A stretch of DNA of 64,000 bases from NCBI RefSeq assembly GCF_004784475.1, contig NZ_SRRT01000004.1, positions 310,001-374,000 of the forward strand, in the 5' to 3' direction. The position numbers were made by a program, and so were the translations under genes. Below, piece by piece: positions 25,358 through 34,425 of the stretch (position 1 is the first letter of the stretch; each line of letters starts with the position of its first letter). This DNA is from Streptomyces bauhiniae. Lineage in GTDB: Bacteria > Actinomycetota > Actinomycetes > Streptomycetales > Streptomycetaceae. A model generated the notes under the pieces. It saw nothing but the letters and a program-made list of their open reading frames with translations, did no database searches and was not told the DNA's origin.

Positions 25358-26470
25358 GTGCCTGCCATCAGTTCGCCGCTGCCGCGCCGCGGTCTCACCG
25401 TGCTCGCCGTACTCCCCCTGCTGGCCCTCGCGGCCTGCGGTTACGGGTCCGAGGCCAAGGACGACGCCGCCAACCAGAAGGTCGCCGCCGGGGCCAAGAA
25501 GATCGACGGCCTGGACTCCGTCAAGATCGGCTACTTCGGCAACCTCACCCACGCCACCGCGCTGGTCGGCCGCCAGCAGGGCCTCTTCCAGAAGGAACTG
25601 GGCGCCACCAAGGCCGACTACGCCACCTTCAACGCGGGCCCCTCCGAGATCGAGGCGCTCAACTCCGGCTCCATCGACATCGGCTGGATCGGCCCCTCCC
25701 CCGCGATCAACGGCTACACCAAGTCCGGCGGCCGCAGCCTGAAGATCATCGGCGGTTCGGCGTCCGGCGGGGTGAAGCTGGTCGTGAACCCCAAGAAGAT
25801 CAAGTCGCTGAAGGACGTCAAGGGCAAGCGGATCGCCACGCCCCAGCTCGGCAACACCCAGGACGTCGCCTTCCTCAACTGGGCGGCGGAGCAGGGCTAC
25901 AAGGTCGACGCGCAGAGCGGCAAGGGTGACGTCACCGTGGTCCGCAGCGACAACAAGGTGACCCCGGACGCCTTCAAGGCCGGTTCCCTGGACGGCGCGT
26001 GGGTGCCGGAGCCGACCGCGTCCAAGCTGGTCGCCGAGGGCGGCAAGGTGCTGCTGGACGAGTCCGACCTGTGGCCGGACAAGAAGTTCGTGATCACCAA
26101 CGTGATCGTGTCGCAGAAGTTCCTCAAGGCCCACCCGAAGGCCGTCGAGGCGGTCCTGCGGGCGTCGGTGCGCACCAACAAGTGGATCAAGGCGAACCCG
26201 GACGCGGCGAAGGAGTCGGCGAACAAGCAGTTGGAGGCCGACTCCGGCAAGTCGCTGCCCCCGGCCGTGCTGGACCCGGCGTGGAAGTCGATCCAGACCA
26301 CCGACGACCCGCTGGCCGCCACCCTGGACACCGAGGCCGACCACGCGGTCAAGGCGGGCCTGCTGGCCAAGCCCGACCTCAAGGGCATCTACGACCTGAC
26401 CCTGCTCAACAAGGTCCTCGGCGCCGAGGGCGCCCCCAAGGTCGACGCCGCCGGGCTCGGCACCGACTGA
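25358..26470 (+). CDS. Sulfonate/sulfate-ester ABC transporter substrate-binding lipoprotein
   Basis: 370 residues, GTG start with GAGAGGAAA upstream. A lipobox LALAAC directs lipidation at Cys27. The mature part is an SsuA/NMT1-type periplasmic-binding fold (KIGYFGNLTHATALVGRQQGLF, FNAGPSEIEALNSGSIDIGWIGPSPAINGY). SsuA-type proteins bind aliphatic sulfonates, taurine or similar. Location inside the cys operon supports a sulfur substrate, possibly sulfate itself, since no CysPTWA-type system is in the window. ATPase and permease genes follow. Confidence 0.88.
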   Translation: MPAISSPLPRRGLTVLAVLPLLALAACGYGSEAKDDAANQKVAAGAKKIDGLDSVKIGYFGNLTHATALVGRQQGLFQKELGATKADYATFNAGPSEIEALNSGSIDIGWIGPSPAINGYTKSGGRSLKIIGGSASGGVKLVVNPKKIKSLKDVKGKRIATPQLGNTQDVAFLNWAAEQGYKVDAQSGKGDVTVVRSDNKVTPDAFKAGSLDGAWVPEPTASKLVAEGGKVLLDESDLWPDKKFVITNVIVSQKFLKAHPKAVEAVLRASVRTNKWIKANPDAAKESANKQLEADSGKSLPPAVLDPAWKSIQTTDDPLAATLDTEADHAVKAGLLAKPDLKGIYDLTLLNKVLGAEGAPKVDAAGLGTD

Positions 26471-26507
26471 CCGACGCCAACCGATGAGTCCCCAGGAGGT
26501 GACGACC

Positions 26508-27287
26508 ATGGCCACCACTCTCACCAAGGCCGGCCCGGCGGTCGAGTACGCCGCCCGCCTCGACCACGTCTCGAAGTCCTTTCCGGGACCGGGCGGGCAG
26601 CAGCTCGTGCTGGACGACATCAGCCTCGATGTCGCGCCCGGCGAGTTCGTCACCCTCCTGGGGGCCTCGGGCTGCGGCAAGTCGACCCTGCTCAACCTGG
26701 TCGCGGGCCTGGACCGGCCCAGCGCCGGGTCCATCGACACCGACGGCCGCCCGGCCCTGATGTTCCAGGAGCACGCCCTCTTCCCGTGGCTGACCGCGGG
26801 CAAGAACATCGAACTCGCCCTGCGCCTGCGGGGCGTGCCCAAGGGCGAGCGCCGCGACAAGGCCGAGTCGCTGCTCGAACTGGTCCGGCTGAAGGGCGCG
26901 CACGGCAAGCGGGTGCACGAGCTGTCCGGCGGTATGCGGCAGCGGGTGGCACTCGCCCGCGCGCTGGCGCAGGAAAGCGGACTGCTGCTGATGGACGAGC
27001 CGTTCGCGGCCCTGGACGCCATCACCCGCGACGTGCTGCACGACGAGCTGACCCGCGTCTGGACGGAGACCGGCCTGTCCGTGCTCTTCGTGACGCACAA
27101 CGTGCGTGAGGCGGTACGGCTGGCCCAGCGGGTCGTGCTGCTGTCCTCCCGGCCGGGCAAGGTCGACCACGAGTGGACGGTGGACATCCCGCAGCCGCGC
27201 CGCATCGAGGACGCCCCCGTGGCGGAACTGTCCCTGGAGATCACCGAGGCGCTGCGAGGGGAGATCCGCCGCCATGGCCAGCACTGA
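26508..27287 (+). CDS. Sulfonate-type ABC transporter ATPase
   Basis: 259 residues from the ATG with AGGAGGTG; an in-frame ATG 24 bases earlier is not supported by an SD. Walker A GASGCGKST, Q-loop MFQEHALFPWLT, signature LSGGMRQR, Walker B LLLMDEPFAALDA and the switch histidine VTHNVREA are all intact. The pattern with HALFPWLTAGKNIELAL is that of the SsuB/TauB/NrtD group. It powers uptake of the ligand captured by the preceding lipoprotein. It overlaps the permease gene by 14 bases. Confidence 0.93.
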   Translation: MATTLTKAGPAVEYAARLDHVSKSFPGPGGQQLVLDDISLDVAPGEFVTLLGASGCGKSTLLNLVAGLDRPSAGSIDTDGRPALMFQEHALFPWLTAGKNIELALRLRGVPKGERRDKAESLLELVRLKGAHGKRVHELSGGMRQRVALARALAQESGLLLMDEPFAALDAITRDVLHDELTRVWTETGLSVLFVTHNVREAVRLAQRVVLLSSRPGKVDHEWTVDIPQPRRIEDAPVAELSLEITEALRGEIRRHGQH

Positions 27288-28158
27288 GACGACACCGGCT
27301 CCCGACACGGGGAGCGTGGAGGCGGGCCTCGACGCCCTGGAGACCCCGCGCGGCGCCCGGGTGCCGCTGCGGCAGACCCTGGTCACCAAGGTGCTGCCGC
27401 CGGTCACCGCCGTACTGGTGGTGCTGCTGGTCTGGCAGGGCCTGGTGTCCTTCGGGGTCGTCTCCGACCCCACCAAGCTGCCCGCGCCGAGGGCGGTGTG
27501 GGACGCGGTGCAGCGGGACTGGCTGGAGGGCAAGCTCCTCGGCTACATCTGGACCAGCGTCTCGCGCGGTCTGCTCGGCTTCGGCCTGGCCCTGCTCATC
27601 GGCACCCCGCTGGGGCTGCTGGTGGCGCGGGTGAAGTTCGTGCGCGCGGCCATCGGCCCGATCCTGTCCGGCCTCCAGTCGCTGCCCTCGGTGGCCTGGG
27701 TGCCCCCGGCGGTGATCTGGCTGGGGCTGAACAACTCGATGATGTACGCGGTGATCCTGCTCGGCGCGGTGCCCTCCATCGCCAACGGCCTGGTCTCCGG
27801 CATCGACCAGGTGCCCCCGCTGTTCCTGCGGGCGGGCCGCACCATGGGCGCCGGCGGGCTGCGCGGGGTCTGGCACATCACGCTGCCGGCCGCGCTGCCC
27901 GGCTATGTGGCCGGGATGAAGCAGGGCTGGGCGTTCTCCTGGCGCTCGCTGATGGCAGCCGAGATCATCGCGTCGTTCCCCGATCTGGGCGTCGGTCTTG
28001 GCCAGTTGCTGGAGAACGGCCGCAACGCCCTCGACATGGCGATGGTGTTCGAGGCCATCCTGCTGATCCTGTTCGTCGGCATCGCGGTCGACCTGCTGAT
28101 CTTCAGTCCGCTGGAGCGGTGGGTGCTGCGCAGCCGGGGCCTGCTGGTGAAGAGCTGA
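27274..28158 (+). CDS. Sulfonate-type ABC transporter permease
   Basis: 294 residues, ATG inside the end of the ATPase gene. About six membrane helices (VTAVLVVLLVWQGLVSFGVV, LLGFGLALLIGTPLGLLVA, MVFEAILLILFVGIAVDLLIF). The ABC-permease EAA-like loop is GRTMGAGGLRGVWHITLPAALPGYVAGMKQG, the SsuC/TauC form. It forms the channel with the two preceding gene products. Six bases separate its stop from the sirohydrochlorin chelatase ATG. Confidence 0.92.
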   Translation: MASTETTPAPDTGSVEAGLDALETPRGARVPLRQTLVTKVLPPVTAVLVVLLVWQGLVSFGVVSDPTKLPAPRAVWDAVQRDWLEGKLLGYIWTSVSRGLLGFGLALLIGTPLGLLVARVKFVRAAIGPILSGLQSLPSVAWVPPAVIWLGLNNSMMYAVILLGAVPSIANGLVSGIDQVPPLFLRAGRTMGAGGLRGVWHITLPAALPGYVAGMKQGWAFSWRSLMAAEIIASFPDLGVGLGQLLENGRNALDMAMVFEAILLILFVGIAVDLLIFSPLERWVLRSRGLLVKS

Positions 28159-28164
28159 ACTCCC

Positions 28165-28905
28165 ATGCACCACAAACCCGTTCTCCTGATCGTCGCCCAC
28201 GGCAGCCGTGACCCCCGGCACGCCGCGACCGTGCACGCCCTGGTCGCGCGGGTGCGCTCGATGCGGCCGGACCTCAGGGTGGTGACCGGCTTCCTCGACT
28301 TCAACGTGCCCTCGGTCGGCGGCGTGCTCAAGTCGCTGGCGGCCGACGGGGTGCGCGAGGTGGTGGCGCAACCGCTGTTGCTGACCCGCGCCTTCCACGC
28401 CAAGGCCGACATCCCGGCCGTGCTGCGGGAGGCGCCGCGCGGGATGCGGGTCCGCCAGGCCGAGGTGCTCGGCCCGTCACCGCTGCTGGTCTCGGCGCTG
28501 GAACGGCGCCTGTACGAGGCGGGGCTCGACCCCGCCGACAAGTCCTCGACCGGGGTCGTGCTGGCCTCGGCGGGGTCCTCCGACGCGGAGGCGATCGCGG
28601 TGATCGCCGACATCGCGCGGGAGTGGTGGCGCACCGGTTGGTGCGCCGTGCGACCCGCGTTCGCCTCCGCCCGCCTTCCACGCACCGAGGACGCGGTACG
28701 CGAGCTGCGCGCCCAGGGGTGCGAGCGGATCGCCGTCGCGCCCTATGTGCTGGCGCCGGGCTTCCTGCCCGACCGGATCGCGCGGGGCGCGGCGGACGCG
28801 GACGTCCTGGCCGATGTGCTGGGGCCCGCGCCGGAGGTGGCGCGGGTGCTGCTGGACCGCTACACCGAGGCGCTGCGGTCGGTGCCGGTGGCCGTGGGGG
28901 CCTAG
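28165..28905 (+). CDS. sirB: Sirohydrochlorin ferrochelatase (CbiX/SirB type)
   Basis: 246 residues. It inserts Fe2+ into sirohydrochlorin, giving the siroheme needed by the sulfite reductase of this operon. Both halves of the tandem chelatase fold are visible: VAHGSRDPRHAATVHAL with the metal-binding His12, then LTRAFHAKADIP with the second histidine, and the degenerate repeat LASAGSSDAEAIAVIADIA. The length matches the two-domain form. Its stop codon overlaps that of the convergent small gene. Confidence 0.9.
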   Translation: MHHKPVLLIVAHGSRDPRHAATVHALVARVRSMRPDLRVVTGFLDFNVPSVGGVLKSLAADGVREVVAQPLLLTRAFHAKADIPAVLREAPRGMRVRQAEVLGPSPLLVSALERRLYEAGLDPADKSSTGVVLASAGSSDAEAIAVIADIAREWWRTGWCAVRPAFASARLPRTEDAVRELRAQGCERIAVAPYVLAPGFLPDRIARGAADADVLADVLGPAPEVARVLLDRYTEALRSVPVAVGA

Positions 28906-29204
28906 AGGTTGAGCGCGGTGGTCAGGCGCCGGGTGTACTCGAGGGTTCCGGTGCCGGCGGCGGCGCCGATGCAGAGGTCGTCGAGCTGGTGGCGGATGCG
29001 GCCCCGGTTGGGCGGGAAGCCGTCGTCGGCGGCGAGGGCCAGCTCGGCCTGGATGATCTCGCCGTGCTCCAGGAGCACGGGGTACTCGGCGTGCAGCGCG
29101 GCGACCAGTCCGTCCGCGAGCCGGATCAGGGTCTCCAGGTCGGTCCCGTCGCCGCCGGGTACCGGGCGGCCGGAGGTGCTGCCGGGGTGGTTGTACGCGT
29201 TCAC
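28902..29204 (-). CDS. Small conserved-looking protein of unknown function
   Basis: 100 residues from the GTG with GAGGA nine bases upstream; another GTG 15 bases earlier is possible. It has a helical central part (LETLIRLADGLVAALHAEYPVLLEHGEIIQAELALAADD) and no cysteine except one near the C-terminus. No domain recognised. The codon bias is typical of the region, which supports it being real. It converges on sirB with a 4-base overlap of the stops, so antisense interference at the 3' ends is possible. Confidence 0.6.
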   Translation of the reverse strand: MNAYNHPGSTSGRPVPGGDGTDLETLIRLADGLVAALHAEYPVLLEHGEIIQAELALAADDGFPPNRGRIRHQLDDLCIGAAAGTGTLEYTRRLTTALNL

Positions 29205-29322
29205 GTCTGTCGTCCTCACTCCTGATCCGGGGGCCTTACGGGGGCCGGGCTGCGGCGAGGGAAGCGTGCCGGGTCGGCTCGGTCGGTGACGTTACCCACG
29301 AAGCGGCCGACGGCACCAGCAA

Positions 29323-29351
29323 TCAACCCCTTTGGAGTGAAAGGGGGTTGA
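29323..29351. repeat. Near-perfect inverted repeat between two minus-strand genes
   Basis: TCAACCCCTTT and AAAGGGGGTTGA around GGAGTG, with one bulged G. It lies 31 bases beyond the DUF1697 stop and about 120 bases before the small gene. As RNA on the minus strand it could terminate the DUF1697 transcript, though no T-run follows. An operator is the alternative. The plus strand also reads TTGACA here. Confidence 0.5.
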
Positions 29352-29381
29352 CATTCCCCGGCCGTCCGGTAGAGGGCGCCG

Positions 29382-29927
29382 TCAGCCGGTCAGCTCGGCC
29401 AGTTTGCGGACGGTGTTCCAGTTCCGGGTCGTCGCGATCAGGCCCTTGGTGACACGCGGGCGGCCCAGCTCCTCGGCGAGCTTGGAGCGGCCGAGCCCGT
29501 CGGGTGCGTAGAGGTACAGGCACCGGTCGCCGAGGCGGAACTCCTCGGGGAGGCGGGCGGCGGTGTCGATCCCGGCGAAGCGCTCGGGGTCCACCGGGCC
29601 GGAGAAGTAGGTGACGTGCACCTGCTTGGGTTCCAGCGCGTCGGCGGGGAACGGGCAGGCTTCCGCGACCGCCGTCAGATAGGCGTGGTCCCGCACGATC
29701 ACGTCGACGGAAAACCCGAACCGCTTCTCGATGGCCGTGCTCAACTCCCCGGCGAGAATCCCCTCGTCGCCCTGGGAGGCGGTGAACACCGCCTGCCCGC
29801 TCTGCAGATGGGTCCGCACATCGTCATGGCCCAGCTCGGAAAGGAGAGTTCGCAGGTCGGCCATCAGGAGCTTCTTGTTGCCGCCCACGTTGATCCCGCG
29901 CAGCAGCGCCGCATACGTCGTCGTCAT
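29382..29927 (-). CDS. DUF1697 family protein
   Basis: 181 residues. The N-terminal YAALLRGINVGGNKKLLMADLRTLL and the LQSGQAVFTA motif are the DUF1697 signature. The C-terminus (RSKLAEELGRPRVTKGLIATTRNWNTVRKLAEL) completes it. The function of the family is unknown; it is cytoplasmic and widespread. It lies downstream of the glycosyltransferase gene, separated by a strong hairpin, so it probably has its own promoter; TATCGT 11 bases before the ATG is a candidate -10. Confidence 0.92.
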   Translation of the reverse strand: MTTTYAALLRGINVGGNKKLLMADLRTLLSELGHDDVRTHLQSGQAVFTASQGDEGILAGELSTAIEKRFGFSVDVIVRDHAYLTAVAEACPFPADALEPKQVHVTYFSGPVDPERFAGIDTAARLPEEFRLGDRCLYLYAPDGLGRSKLAEELGRPRVTKGLIATTRNWNTVRKLAELTG

Positions 29928-29941
29928 CCGCCCACGATAGA

Positions 29942-29980
29942 ACGGCCGTCGTGCCCCGTGGGGGCGGGCACGACGGCCGT
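29942..29980 (-). terminator. 15-bp perfect hairpin after the glycosyltransferase gene
   Basis: ACGGCCGTCGTGCCC and GGGCACGACGGCCGT are perfectly complementary around a 9-base loop. Located 103 bases past the glycosyltransferase stop and 15 bases before the DUF1697 ATG, it should end the glycosyltransferase transcript. As is common in Streptomyces, there is no U-tract. Confidence 0.7.
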
Positions 29981-30083
29981 ACCGGACGGTACGCCCGTTG
30001 CGGCAAACTCTGTCGGACCGAGCGGCCGCCGGGCAAGTCCTCCACGATCTTGTGACTGGTTCACCAACGTTTCTCCACCGGCG

Positions 30084-31286
30084 TCAGCGCACGGGCAGCT
30101 CCGCCTCGATCAGGTCGGCGGCCCGCGTCGTGCCCCCTTCGCGCACCATGTCGGCCTGGATCTCCTTCAGCCGGGCCGCCACCTCGGGGTCGTCGGCCAG
30201 GGCGAGGGCGGTCTCACGGAGGCGGTCGGCGGTGGCGTCCTCGGTGAGCAGGGTGCGGGCCACGCCGATCGCCTGGAGCATGTCGGCGTTGCCGAACTGG
30301 TCGACGGCCTGCGGGACGGCGATCATCGGGGTGGCCGTGGCCAGCCCCTCCTGGCTGCCGCCCGCGCCCGCGTGGGTGACGAACAGGTCGGCCTGCCTAA
30401 GCACCGCCAACTGCGGTACCCAGGAGTGCACTTCGACGTTGGCGGGCAGCTCGCCGAGTTCGGCCGGGTCCACGTGCCGCCCGATCTGGAGGACCAGGTG
30501 CCAGCCGGGCAGGTCACCGAAGGCGCGTACGCACTCGGCGTAGAAGGCGGGCCGCTTGGTGAAGGCCGAGCCGAGGGAGACGAGGACCACCTTCTCGGCG
30601 GCCTCGGGCCGCTCCCAGGTGCCCTGGTCGGCGCGGTCGCCCTGGCAGGCGCCGACGAAGCTGTGCACGCGCTCGTCGACCCGGTCGGCGTTCGGCTGGA
30701 GCGCCTTGGGGATGAGGACGAGGGAGCGGGCGGGGCGGCCGGCGAACGGGTCGGGGGGCTGGGTGATGCCGTTCTCCGCGAGCCAGCCCGCGAAGCGGGC
30801 GTAGTACGCCTGGCCGCGCTCGGTCTTCAGGGGCTCGGCCCACATGGGCTCCGCGACCTCCTCCTCGTAGCCGTCCCAGGCGACGAGGTTCGGGGAGAGC
30901 GAGACGGCGGGCACGCCCCAGCGGTGGGCCAGGACGCGGGCGGGGTAGGAGGCGATGTCGTGCAGGACCAGGTCGGGTTCGTCGCCCTCGTACGCCTTGA
31001 TGAGCTGGGGCAGCGCCTGGATGGCGTCGGCGAGGAAGGGTTCCACGTTGTCCAGCAGTGTGGTCCCCCAGGCCGAGGGGTCGTCGTCGGGGCCGGGCAG
31101 GGTGGAGGTGTAGGGCACGGGCACGGCACCCGTGGCGGCGACCTTCTCGGCGAAGAGCGGCGGGACGGCGTAGGTGACGCGGTGGCCGCGTGCGACGAGT
31201 TCCCTGATCACCTCCAGGCTGGGATTCACATGGCCGTGCTGGGCGATGGAGAACATGGCGATGTGTGCGGGGCGCTGGGGGGTCAT
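30084..31286 (-). CDS. mgt: Macrolide-inactivating UDP-glycosyltransferase (OleD/MgtA type)
   Basis: 400 residues. By eye it is very close to OleD of S. antibioticus and Mgt of S. lividans, GT-B enzymes that glucosylate the 2'-OH of macrolide desosamine. The catalytic His19 in [11 protein letters not shown] and the partner Asp in [13 protein letters not shown] are conserved. The C-terminal donor site [30 protein letters not shown] is intact. It gives intrinsic macrolide resistance and accepts many phenolics. It follows the sugar-type ABC operon on the same strand 57 bases on, without an obvious promoter of its own, and ends before a strong terminator. Confidence 0.93.
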   Translation of the reverse strand: MTPQRPAHIAMFSIAQHGHVNPSLEVIRELVARGHRVTYAVPPLFAEKVAATGAVPVPYTSTLPGPDDDPSAWGTTLLDNVEPFLADAIQALPQLIKAYEGDEPDLVLHDIASYPARVLAHRWGVPAVSLSPNLVAWDGYEEEVAEPMWAEPLKTERGQAYYARFAGWLAENGITQPPDPFAGRPARSLVLIPKALQPNADRVDERVHSFVGACQGDRADQGTWERPEAAEKVVLVSLGSAFTKRPAFYAECVRAFGDLPGWHLVLQIGRHVDPAELGELPANVEVHSWVPQLAVLRQADLFVTHAGAGGSQEGLATATPMIAVPQAVDQFGNADMLQAIGVARTLLTEDATADRLRETALALADDPEVAARLKEIQADMVREGGTTRAADLIEAELPVR

Positions 31287-31343
31287 GGCCCCGAGGCTAG
31301 GTGGCGCCCGGTGGCCCGCTCCAGCGAATTTCGCCGCGCCCGC

Positions 31344-32624
31344 TCAGCGCTGGTAGCGGGCGAGGACCAGATTGCCGTCCTTCTCCAGCCGCGTGCGCAG
31401 CTCACTGAGGCCGATGGCGCCGCTGTAGTACTCCTGGAAGGCCGGAGTGGCGATCTTGTCCTTCCACTCCGGGTAGCCGCGCACCGACTGGGCGGGGGCC
31501 GGGCGGAGGTGGGCGGCCAGGGCGGTGCCGGTGGCCCAGCCGCGGTCGGCGGTGTGCAGGGCCGGGTCGGCGAGGGCTTCGGTGCCGGTGGGGAGCATCC
31601 AGTCACCGAGGGCCAGGCGGACCATGTTCTTGGGCCGCAGCAGGAAGTCGATGAACTGGGCGGCCTCCTTCTTGTGCGGGCAGTCCTGGGAGATGGAGAG
31701 GGTCTGCGGGCTGACGCCCTGGGTGAGCCCGTCGGCGCCGGCCGGGGCGGGCAGCACCTCCCACTGGAAGCCCTTGGGGGCCTGCTGCTCGATCTGCTGG
31801 CGGTAGGAGAAGCCCAGCGGGACCATCGCGTACCGTCCGCCGAAGAAGCCGGGCAGGGTGTCCGAGCCCCCGCTGCCGAGCGTCGAGGCGGGCGCGCTGC
31901 GGTCGTGGGCGACCTGGTCGTGCACGGTGCGCGGTACGACGGCGTCCCCGGTGCCGAACCGCACGCTCACCTTGCCGTCGCTGCCCCGCTGGAAGAGCGT
32001 GCCGCCCGCCGAGAGGCCGAGGTTGAGGGTGACGGACACGGGCTCCTTCAGCGGCCAGGCGACCCCGTACTTGCCGTCGCCGCTGAGCCGCGCGGTGATC
32101 TTCCGGAACTCCGCCCAGCTCCACGGGTGTTCGGGCGTCGGGATGCGCACCCCGGCCTTCCGCAGCCAGGCAGAGTTGGCGATGAGCACGCGGGGTTCCT
32201 GGAGGAAGGGCACGCCGTAGACGCCCTTGCCCAAGGTGGTGGTCTGCCAACTGCGCTGCGGGATGTCCGACTTGAGCCGGGCGGGCAGCAGGCCGCTCAG
32301 GTCGGCGAGGTCGCCGCCGTAGGCGAAGTCGGCCAGGTCGTCGGAGGCGTCGTGGATGACGTCGGGGGCCTCGCCGCCCTCGAAGGAGGTGAGCAACTGG
32401 TCGTGCACGCTGTCCCAGTTGCCCTGTACGTACTCGACCTTGACGTCCGGGTGGGCGGCGTTCCACTCCCGCACGAGTTCCTTGTTGGCGGCGACCGACT
32501 CCTGCTGCCAGGCGAGGGACTGGAAGCGCAGGGTGACGGGCCCGCCGTCATCGTGGCCGCCGGAGGAACAGCCCGCGAGGAGCAGCAGGAGGGCGGCGAC
32601 CGCCATGGTGATCCTGGTCCGCAT
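31344..32624 (-). CDS. Sugar ABC transporter substrate-binding lipoprotein
   Basis: 426 residues. Lipobox LLLLAGC places the lipidated cysteine at residue 19. The mature protein is a family-1 extracellular solute-binding protein (MalE/UgpB class), with WNAAHPDVKVEYVQGNWDSVHDQLLTSF and GGEAPDVIHDASDDLADFA. Its ATG overlaps the permease stop (TGATG). The sugar cannot be determined. No ATPase is encoded here; in Streptomyces such importers normally share the MsiK ATPase. Confidence 0.92.
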   Translation of the reverse strand: MRTRITMAVAALLLLLAGCSSGGHDDGGPVTLRFQSLAWQQESVAANKELVREWNAAHPDVKVEYVQGNWDSVHDQLLTSFEGGEAPDVIHDASDDLADFAYGGDLADLSGLLPARLKSDIPQRSWQTTTLGKGVYGVPFLQEPRVLIANSAWLRKAGVRIPTPEHPWSWAEFRKITARLSGDGKYGVAWPLKEPVSVTLNLGLSAGGTLFQRGSDGKVSVRFGTGDAVVPRTVHDQVAHDRSAPASTLGSGGSDTLPGFFGGRYAMVPLGFSYRQQIEQQAPKGFQWEVLPAPAGADGLTQGVSPQTLSISQDCPHKKEAAQFIDFLLRPKNMVRLALGDWMLPTGTEALADPALHTADRGWATGTALAAHLRPAPAQSVRGYPEWKDKIATPAFQEYYSGAIGLSELRTRLEKDGNLVLARYQR

Positions 32625-33457
32625 CAGCTCTTCACCGCTCCGGCGATCAGGCCCCCGGTGATCCGCCGCTGGAGCAGGGCGAACACCACGAGGGAGGGCA
32701 GGGTGGCGAGGAACGCGGCCGCGGCCAGCGGGCCGAGGTCGGCGACGCCCTCCGCGCCGATGAAATGGGTCAGCACGACCGGCAACGTCTGGTTGCCGGG
32801 GCTCTTGAGCAGCACGAGCGCGAAGAAGAACTCGTTCCACGCCGTGACGAAGGCGAACAGCGCGGTGGCCGCGATGCCCGGCGCGAGCAGCGGCGCCGTC
32901 ACCGACACCAGGGTCCGCAGCCGCCCGGCCCCGTCGACGGCGGCCGCCTCCTCCAGCTCGACCGGGACCGCCCGCACGTACCCGACCAGCATCCACAGGG
33001 CGAACGGCAGCGACCACACCACGTAGACCAGGGTCAGCCCGGCCAGGGAGTCGATCAGCCGCAGCCGCTTCAGCACCAGGAACAGCGGGATGATGATCAG
33101 CACGAACGGGAACGCCTGGCTGACCACCACCCACCCGCTGGCCGCCCGCGCGAGCCGGGTGCGGTGCCGGGCCATGACGTAGGCCATCGGGGTGGCGATC
33201 AGGACGGCGATGACGGCCGCGCCGAGCGCCGCGAGCAGGGAGTTGAGGGCGGCGTGCAGGAGGGGCTGTTCGTCGAACGCCTGCCGGAAGTTGGCGAGGG
33301 TGGGGTGGCGCGGAATCCAGGTGGGGTGGAGGCTGCCGAGTTCGCGCGGTGGCTTGAACGCGGTGGACAGCAGCCAGAGGAACGGGAACGCCAGGAAGAT
33401 CAGATAGGCCAGCAGGGCGGCGTACTGCCCCGCGCGGGCCGCGGGCCGGGTCCTCAC
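32624..33457 (-). CDS. Sugar ABC transporter permease, MalG type
   Basis: 277 residues from a GTG overlapping the stop of the first permease (GTGA). Six helices are predicted, including LLAYLIFLAFPFLWLLSTAF and GWVVVSQAFPFVLIIIPLFLVL. The EAA loop is VELEEAAAVDGAGRLRTLVSVTAPLLAPGI. It is the second membrane subunit, coupled to both neighbours by overlapping codons. The order permease-permease-binding protein is the reverse of the more usual binding protein first. Confidence 0.92.
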   Translation of the reverse strand: MRTRPAARAGQYAALLAYLIFLAFPFLWLLSTAFKPPRELGSLHPTWIPRHPTLANFRQAFDEQPLLHAALNSLLAALGAAVIAVLIATPMAYVMARHRTRLARAASGWVVVSQAFPFVLIIIPLFLVLKRLRLIDSLAGLTLVYVVWSLPFALWMLVGYVRAVPVELEEAAAVDGAGRLRTLVSVTAPLLAPGIAATALFAFVTAWNEFFFALVLLKSPGNQTLPVVLTHFIGAEGVADLGPLAAAAFLATLPSLVVFALLQRRITGGLIAGAVKS

Positions 33458-34392
33458 GCGTCCTCGCCGCCCTTCAGCCGGCCCGCGAGGAACACCGCGA
33501 GCACCACGGAGATCACGGCGACCATCACGCACCCCATCGCGGCCGCGTAGCCGAACTGGCCGTAGCGGAAAGCCTCTTCGTAGGCGAACAGCATGGGCAG
33601 CCGGGTCTTTCCGCCGGGTCCGCCGCTGGTGAGCACGTACACCAGGGCGAAGGAGTTGAAGTTCCAGATCAGGTTGAGCGCGGTGATGGAGAGGGCGACG
33701 GGTCTGAGCGCGGGCCAGGTGACCGCGCGGAACCGCCGCCAGGCGCCGGCGCCGTCCACGGCGGCCGCCTCGTGGAGTTCGCGCGGGGTGTTCTGCAGCC
33801 CGGCGAGCAGGGCGACCGTGGTCTGCGGCATCCCGGCCCAGACGCCGACGACGATGACGGCGGGCAGCGCGGTGGCGAGACCGCTCAGCCAGTCCCGTCC
33901 GTCACCGAGGCCGAGGTCGCGCAGCGTCTCGTTGAGGATGCCCGCGTCCGGGTTGTAGACCAGGCGCCACATGATGCCGACGACCACCTCGGGCATCGCC
34001 CAGGGGACGATGGCGAGGGCGCGGGCGAGCCAGCGCAGCCGGAGATCTTGGTTCAGCAGCAGGGCCAGTCCGAGCGCCAGCAGGAACTGGGGCACGGTCA
34101 CGCCGACCGCCCACACCAGGCCGATCCGGAACGACTCCCAGAACAGGGTGTCGTGCAGGAGGTCCTGGAAGTTCAGCGCGCCGATCCAGCGGGTCGGCGC
34201 GGTGCGGCCGGACTGGGCGTCGGTGAAGGACAGCAGGACGCCGTAGAGCAGCGGGCCCACGCTGAGCACGAGGATCGGGATCAGGGCGGGCAGCACCAGG
34301 AACCAGACGGCGTGGTCGCGGCCGCCGGTGCGCACGGGCGGACGCCGCGCCTCGACCGGCGATGTCACCGGCTGTGTCACCGGTGATGTCAT
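33454..34392 (-). CDS. Sugar ABC transporter permease, MalF type
   Basis: 312 residues from the ATG with AAGGGGATGA upstream; a longer frame upstream has no similarity. Six helices (VWFLVLPALIPILVLSVGPLLYG, FRIGLVWAVGVTVPQFLLALGLALLL and others) and the EAA loop ELHEAAAVDGAGAWRRFRAVTWPALRPV. It is the first gene of the operon leading to the second permease, the binding lipoprotein and possibly the glycosyltransferase. A small inverted repeat at 34426-34441 in the divergent region could be its operator. Confidence 0.92.
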   Translation of the reverse strand: MTSPVTQPVTSPVEARRPPVRTGGRDHAVWFLVLPALIPILVLSVGPLLYGVLLSFTDAQSGRTAPTRWIGALNFQDLLHDTLFWESFRIGLVWAVGVTVPQFLLALGLALLLNQDLRLRWLARALAIVPWAMPEVVVGIMWRLVYNPDAGILNETLRDLGLGDGRDWLSGLATALPAVIVVGVWAGMPQTTVALLAGLQNTPRELHEAAAVDGAGAWRRFRAVTWPALRPVALSITALNLIWNFNSFALVYVLTSGGPGGKTRLPMLFAYEEAFRYGQFGYAAAMGCVMVAVISVVLAVFLAGRLKGGEDA

Positions 34393-34425
34393 GGAATCAT
34401 CCCCTTTGCCTGACCCGGTTGGCGT

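Noticed and set aside
27260..27300. Frameshift or assembly error where ssuB- and ssuC-like genes overlap by 14 bases
   Set aside because: Both proteins have complete, normal ends and the permease ATG is well placed; overlap is ordinary translational coupling.
29616..33026. A very long plus-strand open frame (over 1100 codons) opposite the glycosyltransferase and sugar ABC genes
   Set aside because: It is antisense to well-supported genes, has low-complexity Gly/Ala/Val/Arg composition typical of GC-rich shadow frames, and matches no family.
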